DNA from: Beroe forskalii
Taxonomy: Eukaryota; Ctenophora; Nuda; Beroida; Beroidae
DNA: 64,000 bases
NCBI GenBank assembly: GCA_011033025.1
Contig: WFMF01000155.1
Location: 310,001 to 374,000, forward strand
Reading direction: 5' to 3'
Position 1 is the first letter of the stretch. Every line of letters begins with the position of its first letter. The notes under the pieces were generated by a model, which did no database searches, was not told the DNA's origin, and saw only the letters and a list, made by a program, of their open reading frames with translations. Below, one piece after another: positions 47,823 through 59,260 of the stretch. The translations under genes and the position numbers were made by a program.

Positions 47823-48479
47823 GCGATGTAATTATTATTACACCATCCGCCCATCTGGGTGTTGTTTCCCATAAAGCCTCGAAATCCAATGTGAAATTTC
47901 TCGGCTCGTTGTGAAATGTGAGTTGTGTGACCAATGAGACCATTAAACCATTTCCATCAGCAAATGCAATCACTGGGTATTAAAACACATGAGCCCCTTA
48001 AGAGGTATTGCGTCATGTCGGAGGGAGGCTGTCGGAAATGAAGCTTATAGTCAATAGTCGTGATAAAATTGAAATTGGCGTATAAGATAGCAACAGCATT
48101 TTACGTAACACGAATAGAAACGTCAAAGCTTTTTTGATTGATGATGATGAACTGATTGACTATTCAAAATCCATGGCCCTCATGACGTTGATAATGTTTT
48201 TTGATTTTTTCAATGACGTTTTTAACTTGAAGTTGAAGAGCGCAAATTGAATCGTCTAACAAAACGATTTTGTAGAGACTGAGAGCTCCATGTTCTGTTT
48301 CTCAGATATGAGTTTATTCTTTCGTTCTTAAATCAAAAAGATTCAGTTGATATTAAGTATACTTCTCCATAAATAACGTATCATTCCACCAATCAGTTGT
48401 TTCGTAGTAAAATGCGCTAATCTTGCGCCCCAAGGTGTGCTACTGTTGCACTAAGTGCAATAGGCTTTTCCTCGTGAAA
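47823..48479. other. DMAP1 3' flank, no gene seen
   Basis: AT-rich, containing the DMAP1 3' UTR. No clear AATAAA close to the stop and no exon recognised. Confidence 0.5.
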
Positions 48480-50680
48480 TGACTTAATGAGTGACACTAA
48501 TCAAACTCGGCTTCACCTCGAGTGATAAGTGCTGTAATTTTCACTCCGCTTCGCTTCGTGCAATAATTACAGTTGCACTCACAGCAACAGTACCACTATA
48601 TGGAGGTTCAGAAAACAATTGTCGTCAAATAATTATGAGTATGTGTTTAAAAGTTGATCGAGGGGGAGCCGTAGGATTAGCATACATTACTGCACCATTC
48701 GAGCAAAGCAGTGCCAAAAGCTATTGACGTAGTTATAGTGACATAATCTATCAGCCTGAATACTCAGCAAGATTTTATTTTAATGAGTCTACGTCGGAGC
48801 TTCAAGAACGGAACCTTCAAATTGTCTGCTGTCAAATGGGTTCTCGAAAAGCTAGAAGCTAATTGTGTCAGTTATCGGAAATGTTCCTGACAGTAGCACG
48901 ATAATTGGTCCGGTCTGTGGGGATATAAATCTAATTAAATGACGCGATACTATTATAATGGGTCACTATGTCGGGCGTGTGTCAGGAGTCGTTGATACTT
49001 GATACTAAAAGCAGGAACCACAAGTGAATCCACCGGCGAAACCACCAAACCCACCCGGACCCACCGGATTTAACCTCGCACTCACCCAAAACCAAACCCT
49101 CCTGAACTCACTCGAACCCATCTGAAACCACCCAAACCCACCCCAAAACAATCCCGAAAATACCCAAAACTCATACTTTGGGTTGATTAGCCTGTTTTCA
49201 CTATTTTCGGGTGGTTCCGGGTGGTTCAACCCGAATCTACCAGAACCCACCCTAACTCTAACCTTTACCATAACCCTAACTGAGTTAGGGTTAGGTATGG
49301 AGACCGTACCTTAACCCTAGTGTAATTTTCACTCAGCTTCGTGCAATTACAGCAACAGTCCCACTATGCACCGTAAGATTAGCGTATATTACCGCACCAT
49401 TGGAGATACCTATTCAAAAGCAGAGCGTCACTGTTATTGCCAAAAAATCTATTGACGTAGTTATACCGCAATTTTAATAATAATAGTAGCAAGTTTCCTA
49501 CGAAAGAAAATTTCCACTACCAGAGCGACAACATGGGCCCACTTCCCCACCAGCGTGAACTTGAAGCATCGCCCATTCAGCCATATTGAATTTGAATATT
49601 TTCATTCGGAGCATGCCATGATTTTATGCTAATGAGTCCATGTCGCATATAGAACATGAATGGAAAAATTCAAATTTTCTGCAGATAAATACTAATAGTC
49701 CTCTAAAAGCTTCGCGCGCGCGTCCACCGAAGGCGAAGAGGTCAGACAACAGACAACGTCTGACAACGAAAAGCTAGAAGTTAATTGTGTCAGTTATCGG
49801 CAATGTTCCTGACAGTAGCACGATAATTGGTCCGGTCTGTTGGGATATAATTCTAAGTAAATGACGCGATACTATTATAATGGGTCACTGTCGATGTCGG
49901 ACGTGTGTCAGGAGTCGTTGATACTAAAAGCAACCAAAACAACCCCGAAACCACCCAAAACTCATACTTTGGGTGGATTCGCCTGGTTCCACTATTTTCG
50001 GGGGTTCAGGTGGTTTCGGGTGGTTCCACCCGAATCTGCCAGAACCCACCCTAACCTTAACCTTAACAAAAGCCCTCACTATAACACTAACCCTAACTGA
50101 GTTAGGGTTAGGGATGGAGACCTTACCTTAACCCTAGTGTAATTTTCACTCAGCTTCATGCAATTACAGCAACAGTACCACAGACCACTACCACTATGCA
50201 CCGTTAGATAAGCGCACATTACCGCACCATTGGAGATAACATGAAAAGCAAAGCGTTACTTCCATCGCCGAAAAAATCTATTGACGTAGTTATACCGCAA
50301 TTTGAATGGTAGCAAGTTTCGTACGAAAGAAAATTTCCAATTTTCCAACTTCATAAGATAAAGAAGTATCAGAGCGACAACATGGGCCCACTTACCAGCG
50401 TGAACTTGAAGCGTTGCCCATTCAGCCATTTTAAATATTTTCATTCGGAGCATGGTTTTATGTAAATGTCGAATATAGAATATAGAATGGAACCTTCAAA
50501 TTGTCTGCAGTTAAATGGGTTCTCGAGAAGCTAGAAGTAAATTATGTCAGTTATCGGAAATGTTCATGTAACACGATAATTGGTCCGGTCTGTTGGGATA
50601 TGATTCTAAGTAAATGACGCGATACTGTTATAATGGGTCACTGTCTATGTGAATGTCGGACGTGTGTCAGGAGTTTCCCC
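48480..50680. repeat. Satellite-like array, about three units of 0.75-0.92 kb
   Basis: The landmark GCTAGAAG followed by GTCAGTTATCGG, then GACGCGATACT and ATAATGGGTCACT, occurs near 48851, 49773 and 50530. Between them, ATTTTCACTC(A/C)GCTTCG and AATTACAGCAACAGT also recur. Units 1 and 2 carry blocks of (A)CCCACCC-type repeats and CCCTAACTGAGTTAGGG palindromes with telomere-like CCCTAA runs (about 49250-49320 and 50040-50140). Units differ by internal deletions. Open frames across the ACCCACC block are repeat artefacts. Confidence 0.85.
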
Positions 50681-51045
50681 ATAGAACTAGAAGCAACCTT
50701 CCTTCAGAGCCTCAGTCTTCTTTGCATATCATAATTAAAGATACAAATCAGACGACTCTTAATAAAGTTTTTATAAGTTCAACGTATCAAAAAATATCAA
50801 AAAATGTATTTACAACTTCTATACAATTACATACTTATTTCAAACGTAATATCACAAAATAGCACAATTGTTCTACTTCTAAACGAAACCCAAAAACTGT
50901 ACTATATTATATGGCAATTTGTCGGATATCGATGTTTAGCAATCGAATCAGAATGAAACTACAAAAATCTATGGGCCCTTCCGAACTGCAATCAAACTCA
51001 TGTCTCGAATTACCTATTTGATTCCATCGCTAAACTGGCTATTTG
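50681..51045. other. Spacer, nothing recognised
   Basis: AT-rich DNA between the repeat array and the 3' end of the MIER-like gene on the other strand, presumably with its 3' UTR. Confidence 0.5.
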
Positions 51046-52113
51046 CTACAGATGAAAGTTTTTGAATCTGTTCGGCAGTCGCCGGGGCCGTTTCTTCTTC
51101 CTCTGCAGACTCTTGATAGTCCTGCCGAAGCTGCTGTAGTAGCTGCCCTCCACACACATGCTCTCTTCGCTCTCACTGCTGCTGCTCAGCGCGTTCTGCC
51201 GCATCCTGGCCCAGTCCCGGCCCAGCTCAAAGAACTCGATCTTCTGGAGATGGTGGAGCGACGTCTGGTCCAGGATACCCACGATCTTCTTAGCGACATC
51301 CTGGCTCCCGATGAACTTCTGCCGTTCATCCGAGTAGAAGTACAGGTCAAGGTGGAGTGGTTTGAGGTGGGTGAAGCACTTGAAGTGGTCCCGGATTTCG
51401 TCCACGTTTTCGCCAAATAATATGAGGCCTTTCTCGAAGTTCAGCTTCATTTTCACCGTCCAATGTTGGTTTTTATCGATGATCCTCTGTGGTCTCTCTT
51501 CGCTCTCCGTTGAAATCTCAGAGTCCGTTTGACTTGGTGCTGACAGACTTGGATCGGACAATACTTTGTCACTCCCCACTTTATCAGTCTCCTGGCCCTG
51601 ATCCTCCTCTTTCACTCCTTCATTAACTTCCCAGATACCTTGTATTTCCCCAGTTGCAGGGACTCCAGAGCTGCGTCCACATTGTAGCCAGCGTCCACTA
51701 ACTGCCCCATAGCTTCCTCGTTATCAGGCTGCCTGGTGTTCAGCAAGTTAATGATACTCTCATTCTCATCCCCTGATCCTCCCTCATCATCATCCCAAGT
51801 CTCGCATTCCCTGAGGTATGCTACGACCTGTTTCTCAGGGAGTCTCTTAGGGTCCCACACCAACTCATCCTCCTCTTCCTCCTCCTCCCCTTCCTGCAGT
51901 AGGAGATCCAGCAAACTCTCAACACGCTCGTTTATCAGACTATCTAGCAGGTACTGACTTACTGCTTCTCTCTCCTTCACCAGTCCCTCTCTCCCTAAAG
52001 TCTTGGATTTGCTTTGGTTTGCGGTTTTCAACCTGTTGTCGTACGTTTTGGTACATTTCTTCTTGAAGGAAATTTCAGGTGTTTTGGAAACGGATGTCTT
52101 TTAGGACTGGCAT
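51046..52113 (-). CDS. ELM2-SANT corepressor, MIER-like, two exons
   Basis: ELM2-SANT proteins recruit class I histone deacetylases; MIER1-3 do so through the ELM2 domain (family knowledge). Exon 1 runs from an ATG at 52113 to 51639, exon 2 from 51486 to 51046; the donor follows GKYK and the phase 0 acceptor (CCACAG) precedes RIIDKNQHWT. The ELM2 part has the acidic run EEEEEDELVWDPKRLP then EKQVVAYLREC and DNEEAMGQLVDAGYNVDAAL, matching the MIER consensus. The SANT part is HWTVKMKLNFEKGLILFGEN and on. The tail is Ser-rich then basic (RKKKRPRRLPNR). Two things are odd: exon 1 is one base too long between the ATG and the ELM2 frame (an A-run at 52098-52101 is the likely place), and the conserved EF-type N-terminal region of vertebrate MIERs is short. 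About 304 residues. RCOR- or MIDEAS-like membership is less likely. Confidence 0.75.
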
Positions 52114-52190
52114 GACGAGGGGTGCTCGCTTTGGGCTCCTCTCAACTTCACCACTGTTTAATTCCTGTTATGATGTAAGCTTTTTGGTGT

Positions 52191-53005
52191 TTAGGACTTG
52201 AGGCTGTTAACTTTCTGGATGTAATTGTATCTGTTTTGTTTTGTATTGTTACTTTCGCGTGCCCGAACCCGACGCCTTCTCTTTCGCTTTCTTGTTTTTG
52301 GGAAGAGTATCTTGTGGTATTTGGCATTCGCTTGGAGTGCTGCTTGCTTTGTTTTTATCTCAGCCACTGGAATGAAGCAGGGAATGTGATATTGAGTGGT
52401 CACGGGGTCCAGAGATCGGAGGTATAGCTGCACCTGGAAACAGTAACAAGAATTACAAACATGGCAGAGTATTTGCTTTGCTTCTGCCAAAATATTGATT
52501 TTTATCATACATTATGATTTTTATCATTTGGACACCAATCGTCCAATCATTCGTCAATCGACATGAATTTGCATTTTGCATTGTGCGCGTCTCCTTCCAA
52601 TAGTCTTACCTTCTGACTGTGCTCGGAACTCTGGAATTTGACCTTATGGTAGTCCTGAACCAGCATTTCCCTGTTGAAGGTAGAGAAACACCGACTCCGT
52701 CCCCAGAGCTTGTGTTTCTCCAGCACTTCGCTCTGGAAAACTTTCCAATTAACAACGATCACGTAGTGAACAACGAGTACTGTTTTCTGGAAGAAAACAT
52801 CGCCAAACTCCTCGCGAGAAAGGAGGTTTTTCAGCCGATCCTCGAAGTTTGGCTTGCTCATCTTCTGTGGCGGTTCGCAGCTCGGATTGGTGGATTGTTT
52901 TCTCTGACGTTTGTTGTGATGGGGTGACACAGTGAGAAGGGCGGTGGTTGTGCCCACTTCCTGGATGGTTCTGTTGCTGGGCGTGCGTTGAAGTTGCTCT
53001 AGCAT
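52191..53005 (-). CDS. Unrecognised basic protein, two exons
   Basis: Exon 1 (53005-52610) starts at a true ATG and ends at a good donor (AAG before GTAAGA). Exon 2 (52433-52191) begins after GTTTCCAG in phase 0. Product 212 residues. The middle is a folded-looking, aromatic-rich region (LSREEFGDVFFQKTVLVV, WGRSRCFSTFNREMLVQDYH, VQLYLRSLDPVTTQYHIPCF). The C-terminus is very basic (PKTRKRKRRRRVRARE), suggesting nuclear or nucleic-acid-binding function, which is inference. I do not recognise the family. It lies about 80 bases upstream of the MIER-like ATG on the same strand. Confidence 0.65.
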
Positions 53006-54274
53006 TTCAATTGTTGTAGGTCTGATATTTATCTGGATATGGTAATGTGAAGAAGTGGGTTTGTGGTGGGTGAAGAATGAAGAAGTGGGTTTATGTTGAA
53101 CTCATGATGTATCTTTCCATCTGTATAACATCCTTGAGTGTGAAATATGAATTGTGAGAAAGATGATAAAACATTAATTTTCAAAATCTGAACAACGATT
53201 TTCCTACAATGTCTTGATGTCAGGATTGATTCTTGTCATACCACCCACTCAGTTTTATTCTACAAATGATATTTCTACAAATTTTACGGTGGGTGTAATA
53301 GTTCTATTATATAGTTGGTATCGAGAAAGCAGCCCGGGCTTATCAATATCATATTATGATCATGTACATGCTCAAGATTAAACAGCGCTATAGAAATAAA
53401 TTTATTATGAAATTTTGGAGCTTTGTGGCCTTGAAACGCAGTATAAATGCCGATAAAGTTCTTGATTTTGACGTTGCAAAATTCCAAAGAATATTGGGCA
53501 TGGATATTCTTGAGAAGTGGTGGTGGTGAACTCATGTTCCGAGTCTGATATTTCCATCAAGCTATCAAGAAAGCTATTTGAAAGTATGCTCTTTACCAAC
53601 CACTTATTTCATTTCTATTACTCCAGTAACGCTCTTATATTATATATGCCTACTTGCTATAATGCCTCGCAATAAGGACTCCAATCACCGGTTATTTATC
53701 TGCATTGGGCAAACTATGTAGGAGAGGGGGAATCCATGTCTATAGGTTGTATTGAAATTGATGATATATTCGATATTTCACCACTCACAAAATTTGAATA
53801 AGGCTTAGACAAATAGACATGGAACGTCGTCTGGTACATTTAATTGTTAACGAATTTGACAACAATGAATTTATTTCAATATTCATAGTTGTATAGGAGC
53901 GGCATTACCCTTTGATTTGACCTGTAACAACAATTACAAGTAAATAGTACTTATTCCAACTCTATGTTGATTCATAAGCTGGCCATGTGCACTATTTAAT
54001 ATTTATCTCGCTGATCTGACCAACGACTAGCTATGAAGAGCCAGGGGTCATAAATTGTTTTGAGTAACTAATGACTATTTGCATAATGCCCATTTATCAG
54101 TCAGGTCATGAACCCTGTATTTCAATATTCATCTCAGAAGTTTTGTTCCGTAATCAATATTCAAATTAGTAATAAGGAGCTTTCTCGCCAGCTGTTGAGC
54201 CCACTCCTCACTAATTTATTTACCAGGATCTCCATTCACTCCATTCGGTACCTCTCTTCCCTACTGTTTGTAAC
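53006..54274. other. Intergenic, no gene seen
   Basis: AT-rich spacer between divergently arranged genes: the unknown basic-protein gene on the minus strand and the GPCR on the plus strand. Both promoters should lie here; none stands out. A short direct repeat (GAAGAAGTGGGTTT) occurs near 53045-53090. Confidence 0.5.
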
Positions 54275-55528
54275 ATGTCCGCGGCTGTCTTTGCCTCCTT
54301 CAAGTTGCAGTCCGAAGGGGAGCGTTACACCTGGGCTGCGTGGACACTATTCGTCATCCTGTCCTCCTTGTCAGGAGACACAATCATCCTCGTAGCATCC
54401 ACCAAGTACCGTGCTTTCAAGCTCCACAAGTTCACCACCACCTTCATACAGCACTTGGCAGTGTGTGATGTGGTGCTGGCCACTACCTATGTCATCCCCA
54501 CTTTCTCCTCCCTGGTCGCCAACGAATGGCCCTTTGGAGCTGCGCTCTGCTCCCTCCAAGTGTACCCTGTGTGGCTGTGTGCTCAGCTCAGCATGAACAT
54601 GGTGTGTGCCATGACTACTACTAAGATACTCCAGCTCAAGTACCCGCTCAGAGCCCGGTCCTGGACTAAGAAAGCTGCTCACAAAGTCTGTCTGGGGATC
54701 TGGATACTGTCACTTTACTACCCTGTGTGTTTCCTTGCTGTAGATCCCGGGGATGCTGTGTTCGACTACCGGGTTTACTTCTGCAACCCGGCCCTCTCCT
54801 CACCCAAATGGAAAGTCCTTATGCCACTCAGTTTTGCTATATTCGGCGTTATTCCCAACCTAGTGATCATTAGCACCACTGCTCTGCTGCTTTTCAAAGC
54901 TAAGAAAGCAGTGCGGGGCAAGGAAAACTCGCTGAAGTGGCAAGGTGTGATGACTGTGGTGCTCACTGCCTCTGTCTACATAGTCACGTACCTGCCGGTC
55001 ACTGTCTACTTCATAGGGGCGCCCTTCATCACCCTGACCTGGTTCCATCTCCAATACCACCGCGTGGCTGTGTCCCTGACTCATACTAACATCATGGCTA
55101 ACTTCTTCGTGTACAGTCTTACTGTCAACAGTTTTAGGAAGTTCTTAAGGAAACTGGTCCTCGGGTTCCCATCCAAGTATTCCGTTAAATCTCGAGGTGA
55201 TGGCCCCTTCTTACAGCTTTTATTTAAACGATGATTTAGTTTGAATTTTCATCAAGTTATACACAGACTCCTGTGAAGGCTTTATGGTGACCAAATGTGA
55301 AATGATGTTCTCACTGTAAGTGTAACTCCTTATCACAATATCAGGTATCCTGACATAATGAGTAACTCCCCCTTTTCAGGAAGTTCGTCTGCCATGCGGT
55401 CCACAACGAGGTCCACTCCTCTGTCTTCCCGAGCTACAAGCTCCACGTCCTACATTGGCAGGAGTAAGAAGGAACTGCCGCCACCTGCCGAGAAGACCAA
55501 CGAGGCGACCCACAAAATGTTGACTTGA
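54275..55528 (+). CDS. Class A-like GPCR with altered activation motifs, two exons
   Basis: Exon 1 54275-55196 and exon 2 55380-55528 join in phase (Gly codon split), giving 355 residues. Seven hydrophobic segments are clear. TM2 has LAVCD (D2.50), TM3 starts at a Cys after GAALC, TM4 has W4.50 (GIWILSLYYP), TM6 has YIVTYLPV (P6.50). Usual switches are altered: N1.50 is Asp (SLSGDTIILV), the DRY position reads TKI in TTTKILQLKYPLR, and TM7 reads NFFVYS instead of NPxxY. Exon 2 supplies a Ser/Thr/Arg-rich tail (SSSAMRSTTRSTPLSSRAT), suited to kinase and arrestin control. It was missed if only the first open frame, which reads through the donor, is considered. Ligand unknown; coupling may be atypical. 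Confidence 0.85.
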
Positions 55529-56042
55529 TCTCTGCTCTTAGAAATTTGAAAATTGACAACCGATGAAACCATCATAATCACTTTGGCATTATCGCAGTTG
55601 AACCTTGTAGTCGGACATAAATGTAGTGTCTCTTGGTATATTCATAGTATTACGCATTGGTCCATGGTATCATTGAAAGAGTTTGGACATGAATCTATAA
55701 ACATATGATTATAAGAAAGCATATGATATTCTGTTTCTTCAATTCGACAAGTCGATGGGCTTTATTTAAAACATTTACAATGCACAAACTCAAAGCAGAT
55801 TGAAAAACAGCACCTTGAAGTTGAAATTGCGCGTGAGAGACGATTGTTCAACTCACCGCAACTGTGCGGCAACCATCTGTAGTGTTACTGTTAAGCGCAA
55901 TTGTGGTGTTTTGTCTCTGCACTGAACACAATTGTACCCGTTTGTTCGGTGTAACTAATGTTTGATTTCATGAAATCTTATTATTATTGTTATTATACAT
56001 TTGTCATTTTAATCAAGAACTTGTTTGAAATATTCCTATATC
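55529..56042. other. GPCR 3' flank, no gene seen
   Basis: AT-rich sequence with a short block rich in GTGCGG/CGCAA motifs near 55830-55920 (GCAACTGTGCGGCAA, GCGCAATTGTGG). No exon or RNA gene recognised. Confidence 0.4.
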
Positions 56043-56317
56043 AGGGGCCGTTCACATATGTTACACAAGTGAGTAAGTGACAAGCAAATTATTAAGATTT
56101 TCTCACTTTTGCAGTTTACTTATGGTTTTAGGTTGAGAATGGCGAATAATCTTCCCGTATCTTATTTGCTGGAATGCTGGCCTAATCCTGATTACGCGGT
56201 TACCGATACTCATTCGACGATACCCTTCGACCCTCACACAGAGGTATTGCGTTTGTGCGTTACCCATCTAGCATTGGCGAAACCCATACCCAACGTGTAA
56301 ACCTGTGAACAGCCCCT
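56043..56317. mobile_element. 275-bp TIR element
   Basis: Inverted ends AGGGGCCGTTCACA and TGTGAACAGCCCCT with one mismatch; similarity continues inward (TTACAC / GTGTAA). The open frame inside it (56109 on) is not supported as a gene. A non-autonomous element is inferred. Confidence 0.7.
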
Positions 56318-56379
56318 TGAAGAAACCCTCAACGAACTGGGTCGACCACAATAAGGAACGGCACAAATAAAATTAAACT

Positions 56380-57170
56380 GGTCTTCTGTGCGTCGCAAGA
56401 TAAATTATTCCGTGTGACGTGCGCGCAAACGAAATAGCTGTGACGTGCGCGTGCTTTGCAAAGTTATATATTTGTAAGAGCGCTTCGTAGTTTCCTACGG
56501 AGAAGCGCGCGAGCCATAGGGATGTATTGCCAGGCGTTGCCTGGCCCCCTCGCGCACGCAAAGCGCGCGCGCCCCGACTCGCTTGATGGATTTCTCCCAT
56601 CCCTGCGCGCAACACTCGGAGGTTTGGAGGGTCGTGTTGCATCCTCCCCAAGGAAAACGTTGTGTGCGCGGCGGAGGGTAGGGTAACATCCTAAACTTAT
56701 TTTGTGCCCGCCTCGACGGGCGATGTCCGTCCCTTTCTTCTGACTTGTTGTTGGACAAGGCGCAAAGTGACGTCCAAATGTGGAACGTTGCGCCGCGCGC
56801 GCGAGGGTAGGGTAACATCCTACGAGTGCCCGCCTATTTCTTCAGACTGAATGGCGAGAGCGCAAATGGCGATCGCCATTGGATGTTGTCTGACGTTGAC
56901 AGATAACAGACCTCGAGAATCAGCGCTTCGCGGCTGGCGTCAGCGGTTCATACTTGTCTGACGTCGTCAGACCCATTATTAAATAATTTATTTAAAATTG
57001 CGAGTCGTGGCGCGCGCGCGAGGGGGTCAGGCAACGCCTGACAAGGTCATACATCGTACGACAACATTGGATGGGGATGCCAATGGAACCATTTAATTTT
57101 ATAAATGGTGCCATTAAGAAGCGATACTAAACACGTTATCGTCGCGCACACGTACACACACCTATGCGGG
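56380..57170. repeat. GC- and CpG-rich repetitive block
   Basis: Dense in GCGCGC and CpG, unlike its surroundings. The phrase GGTAGGGTAACATCCTA occurs twice (near 56678 and 56806), each followed by a GTGCCCGCC segment. GTCAGACAAC/TCTGACG motifs also recur here and near 49740-49770. Direction of transcription and function unknown; a mobile or satellite origin is likely. Confidence 0.55.
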
Positions 57171-57259
57171 CTTAGGAACAATGGTATTGGTAGCAAAAGT
57201 GCCATTTAAATAGTGACAATGGTGCCATTGGCACCATAGGCACCAAATGCCCCTCACCC

Positions 57260-58285
57260 AAGCCCCCGAAGGGGGCGTTAAGGGTGAGGGGTTTCTCCGA
57301 GGAGAAGAGAACATGAGCCAATTGATCCGGAAGGATCAACCACCACGGCAATTTAAAGTAAAAATTAAATTTTTTACTTAGTCGGAGCCGCGCACTCCGT
57401 GAATCATCATGTGTCTGAGAATCGAGCGCTGAATATCTCAACATCTCGATCGTCACCAAGAACAGGTCAGTTTTTGAAGCAAATGTCTGACGTTACACAA
57501 AACATGCGTTCCGGTCGGCCAAGACGCGCGCGCGCAATAATTTAATTGCGCGCGCCCGCTGAAAATTTCATATTTGGTATGAATCCGAAACGCAAATTTT
57601 GCTAGTTGCGCAAGTGATGTTGCAAAAGTGTCCCACTATGTATAGGAACGCATTAAAAACGCAGAAATAAGTTCCAATAAATATAAAAACCAGGAAGATA
57701 ACCATGTCTAAGGCACAGATGAAAAGCCCATCACTGTGTCGGGCTTATTACTAACCACTGAAAAACAAAGTACTGTTTTAAACTCAAAGACTGTGCCAAT
57801 AAAAGGGATGATAACATCAAGATAATCCTTCACACTGAAAGTGTAAAATAGAGAGAATTAATGTCCACAGATTGAACCATAATTTACTTAGCTACCGTAT
57901 CGACTGGTTATGCAATAAAGGTGCAACAGTCCTGTCGACTGTTCAGAGTATATGCGAATAGCAGTAAACGCACAAAATTCTTGTTTAGACGAGAAACATG
58001 TCAGAGACGCTTGCATAATGGCATGTCCACTGTCTACGATAATTATCGCAGCTGTTTAATACCTGTATAACCAAAACTTGTACGTAGTCTGTTGAAAATC
58101 TGAAGTATAATCAGGTGAGCTTCCGCTTCCCTTCCACTTTCTTTTCATGAAAATTGCCGGATCCTCTATCATCACATGTTACTGGAAAATAAACAGTAGG
58201 TAATAGGGAGGAGAGGAGGAATCAGTAGCTCATGTTCTCTTCTCCTCGGAGAAACCCCTCACCCTTAACGCCCCCTTCGGGGCTT
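57260..58285. mobile_element. 1.03-kb element with 58-bp inverted ends and terminal hairpins
   Basis: Left end 57260-57318 (AAGCCCCCGAAGGGGGCG, then TTAAGGGTGAGGGGTTTCTC and on to GAACATGAGC) matches the reverse complement of the right end 58228-58285. Each end contains a small hairpin, CCCCCGAAGGGGG at the left. At the left the hairpin is extended by CCCCTCACCC just outside. Inside lies a palindrome of GCGCGCGCAAT with ATTGCGCGCGC (about 57525-57555). No clear target duplication, no transposase. Confidence 0.7.
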
Positions 58286-58289
58286 ACAA

Positions 58290-59260
58290 AGGGATAAAAA
58301 TTTTCAAAAAATTTTTACTGACAACTGTTCCATGATCGAAGTTCCCATGACAATGGAAAAACGGCGAAAATAATCTTTGCCCTTTGCAAAATACGGCTTT
58401 TAAAAAACACCCTAAAAAAATTTCTTTTTAAAACAAAAACGTTGATTTAAACACAACTTTTGGGACTTAACCTTCAATGGTTTTGCGTCGGGCTTGGAAA
58501 AAAACTTTAATTTTTAATTAAATAGATTGGGGTTGGGGGGAAATCTCTTTCTCGTTTCAGTTAAAAATATCGTTTAATATTATATCTTTTTTTAAAATTG
58601 AGTCTTTTGATGAAAATTTAATGAAAAATTTACCTTTAAAGGGGTGACTTTGCAAAAAAAACACTTTTCCCCTGCAAAATTTTAAAAAGCTATCTGGGTT
58701 ATCCTTATTTTAAAACTGGGAAATCTCTTTTCCAAAGGGGGGGTAAACTGATCTTTAAAAGCCAATTTAGATAATCTCTTTGGGAGGGGTCAGTGGGGGA
58801 TTTACACACACCCCAAAACACAGCTACCCACAGCGCCCCTCCGGGGACTCTTTCACAAACCCCAAAAGTCCCCAAAAAGCTTTTAAATTAATTTTTTTCA
58901 ACTTTTATGGGGGGGGTTTATAATAGAAACAAAAAGGGCGGAAGTAAAAACAAAGAATATGATTTGAATTCTTTTTCTTCAAAGGGGAATTTGGGTAGTT
59001 GGGGTTATTGAAATGAACATAGGGAAATGAGTTCGATTCAATACTGAGGAAATCAACCGTAAAAATAAAAAGTAATGAGCGAACCTTTTAACCAGAGCAG
59101 GAACCGAAATTATTAACCATCTTAAAAAACCTTTTTTGCCCCCCCATTCCCCCCCCAATTTCATCCCCCGCCTTCCCTTTCTAATTTTGGGTTTTACCTT
59201 TTTTGGGGGTGAAGGGGCTTTACCAAGACTCGACTTTGGGCCCCCATTGAAAATGAGCTC
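58290..59260. other. Poor-quality-looking stretch of copy 2
   Basis: Aligns base for base with about 36500-37560, but many bases are replaced by the neighbouring base, creating runs of A, T, G and C (for example long GGGG and AAAA runs) while overall length is kept. Outside this stretch the copies are only a few per cent apart. This looks like decayed base calls rather than evolution. Confidence 0.6.

Noticed and set aside
49005-49271. Open frame rich in Phe, Trp and Gly
   Set aside because: It is a reading of the ACCCACC-type repeat block and has no conserved feature.
56495-56818. Open frames in the GC-rich block
   Set aside because: Long only because stop codons are rare in GC-rich DNA; low-complexity and Arg-rich on all frames.
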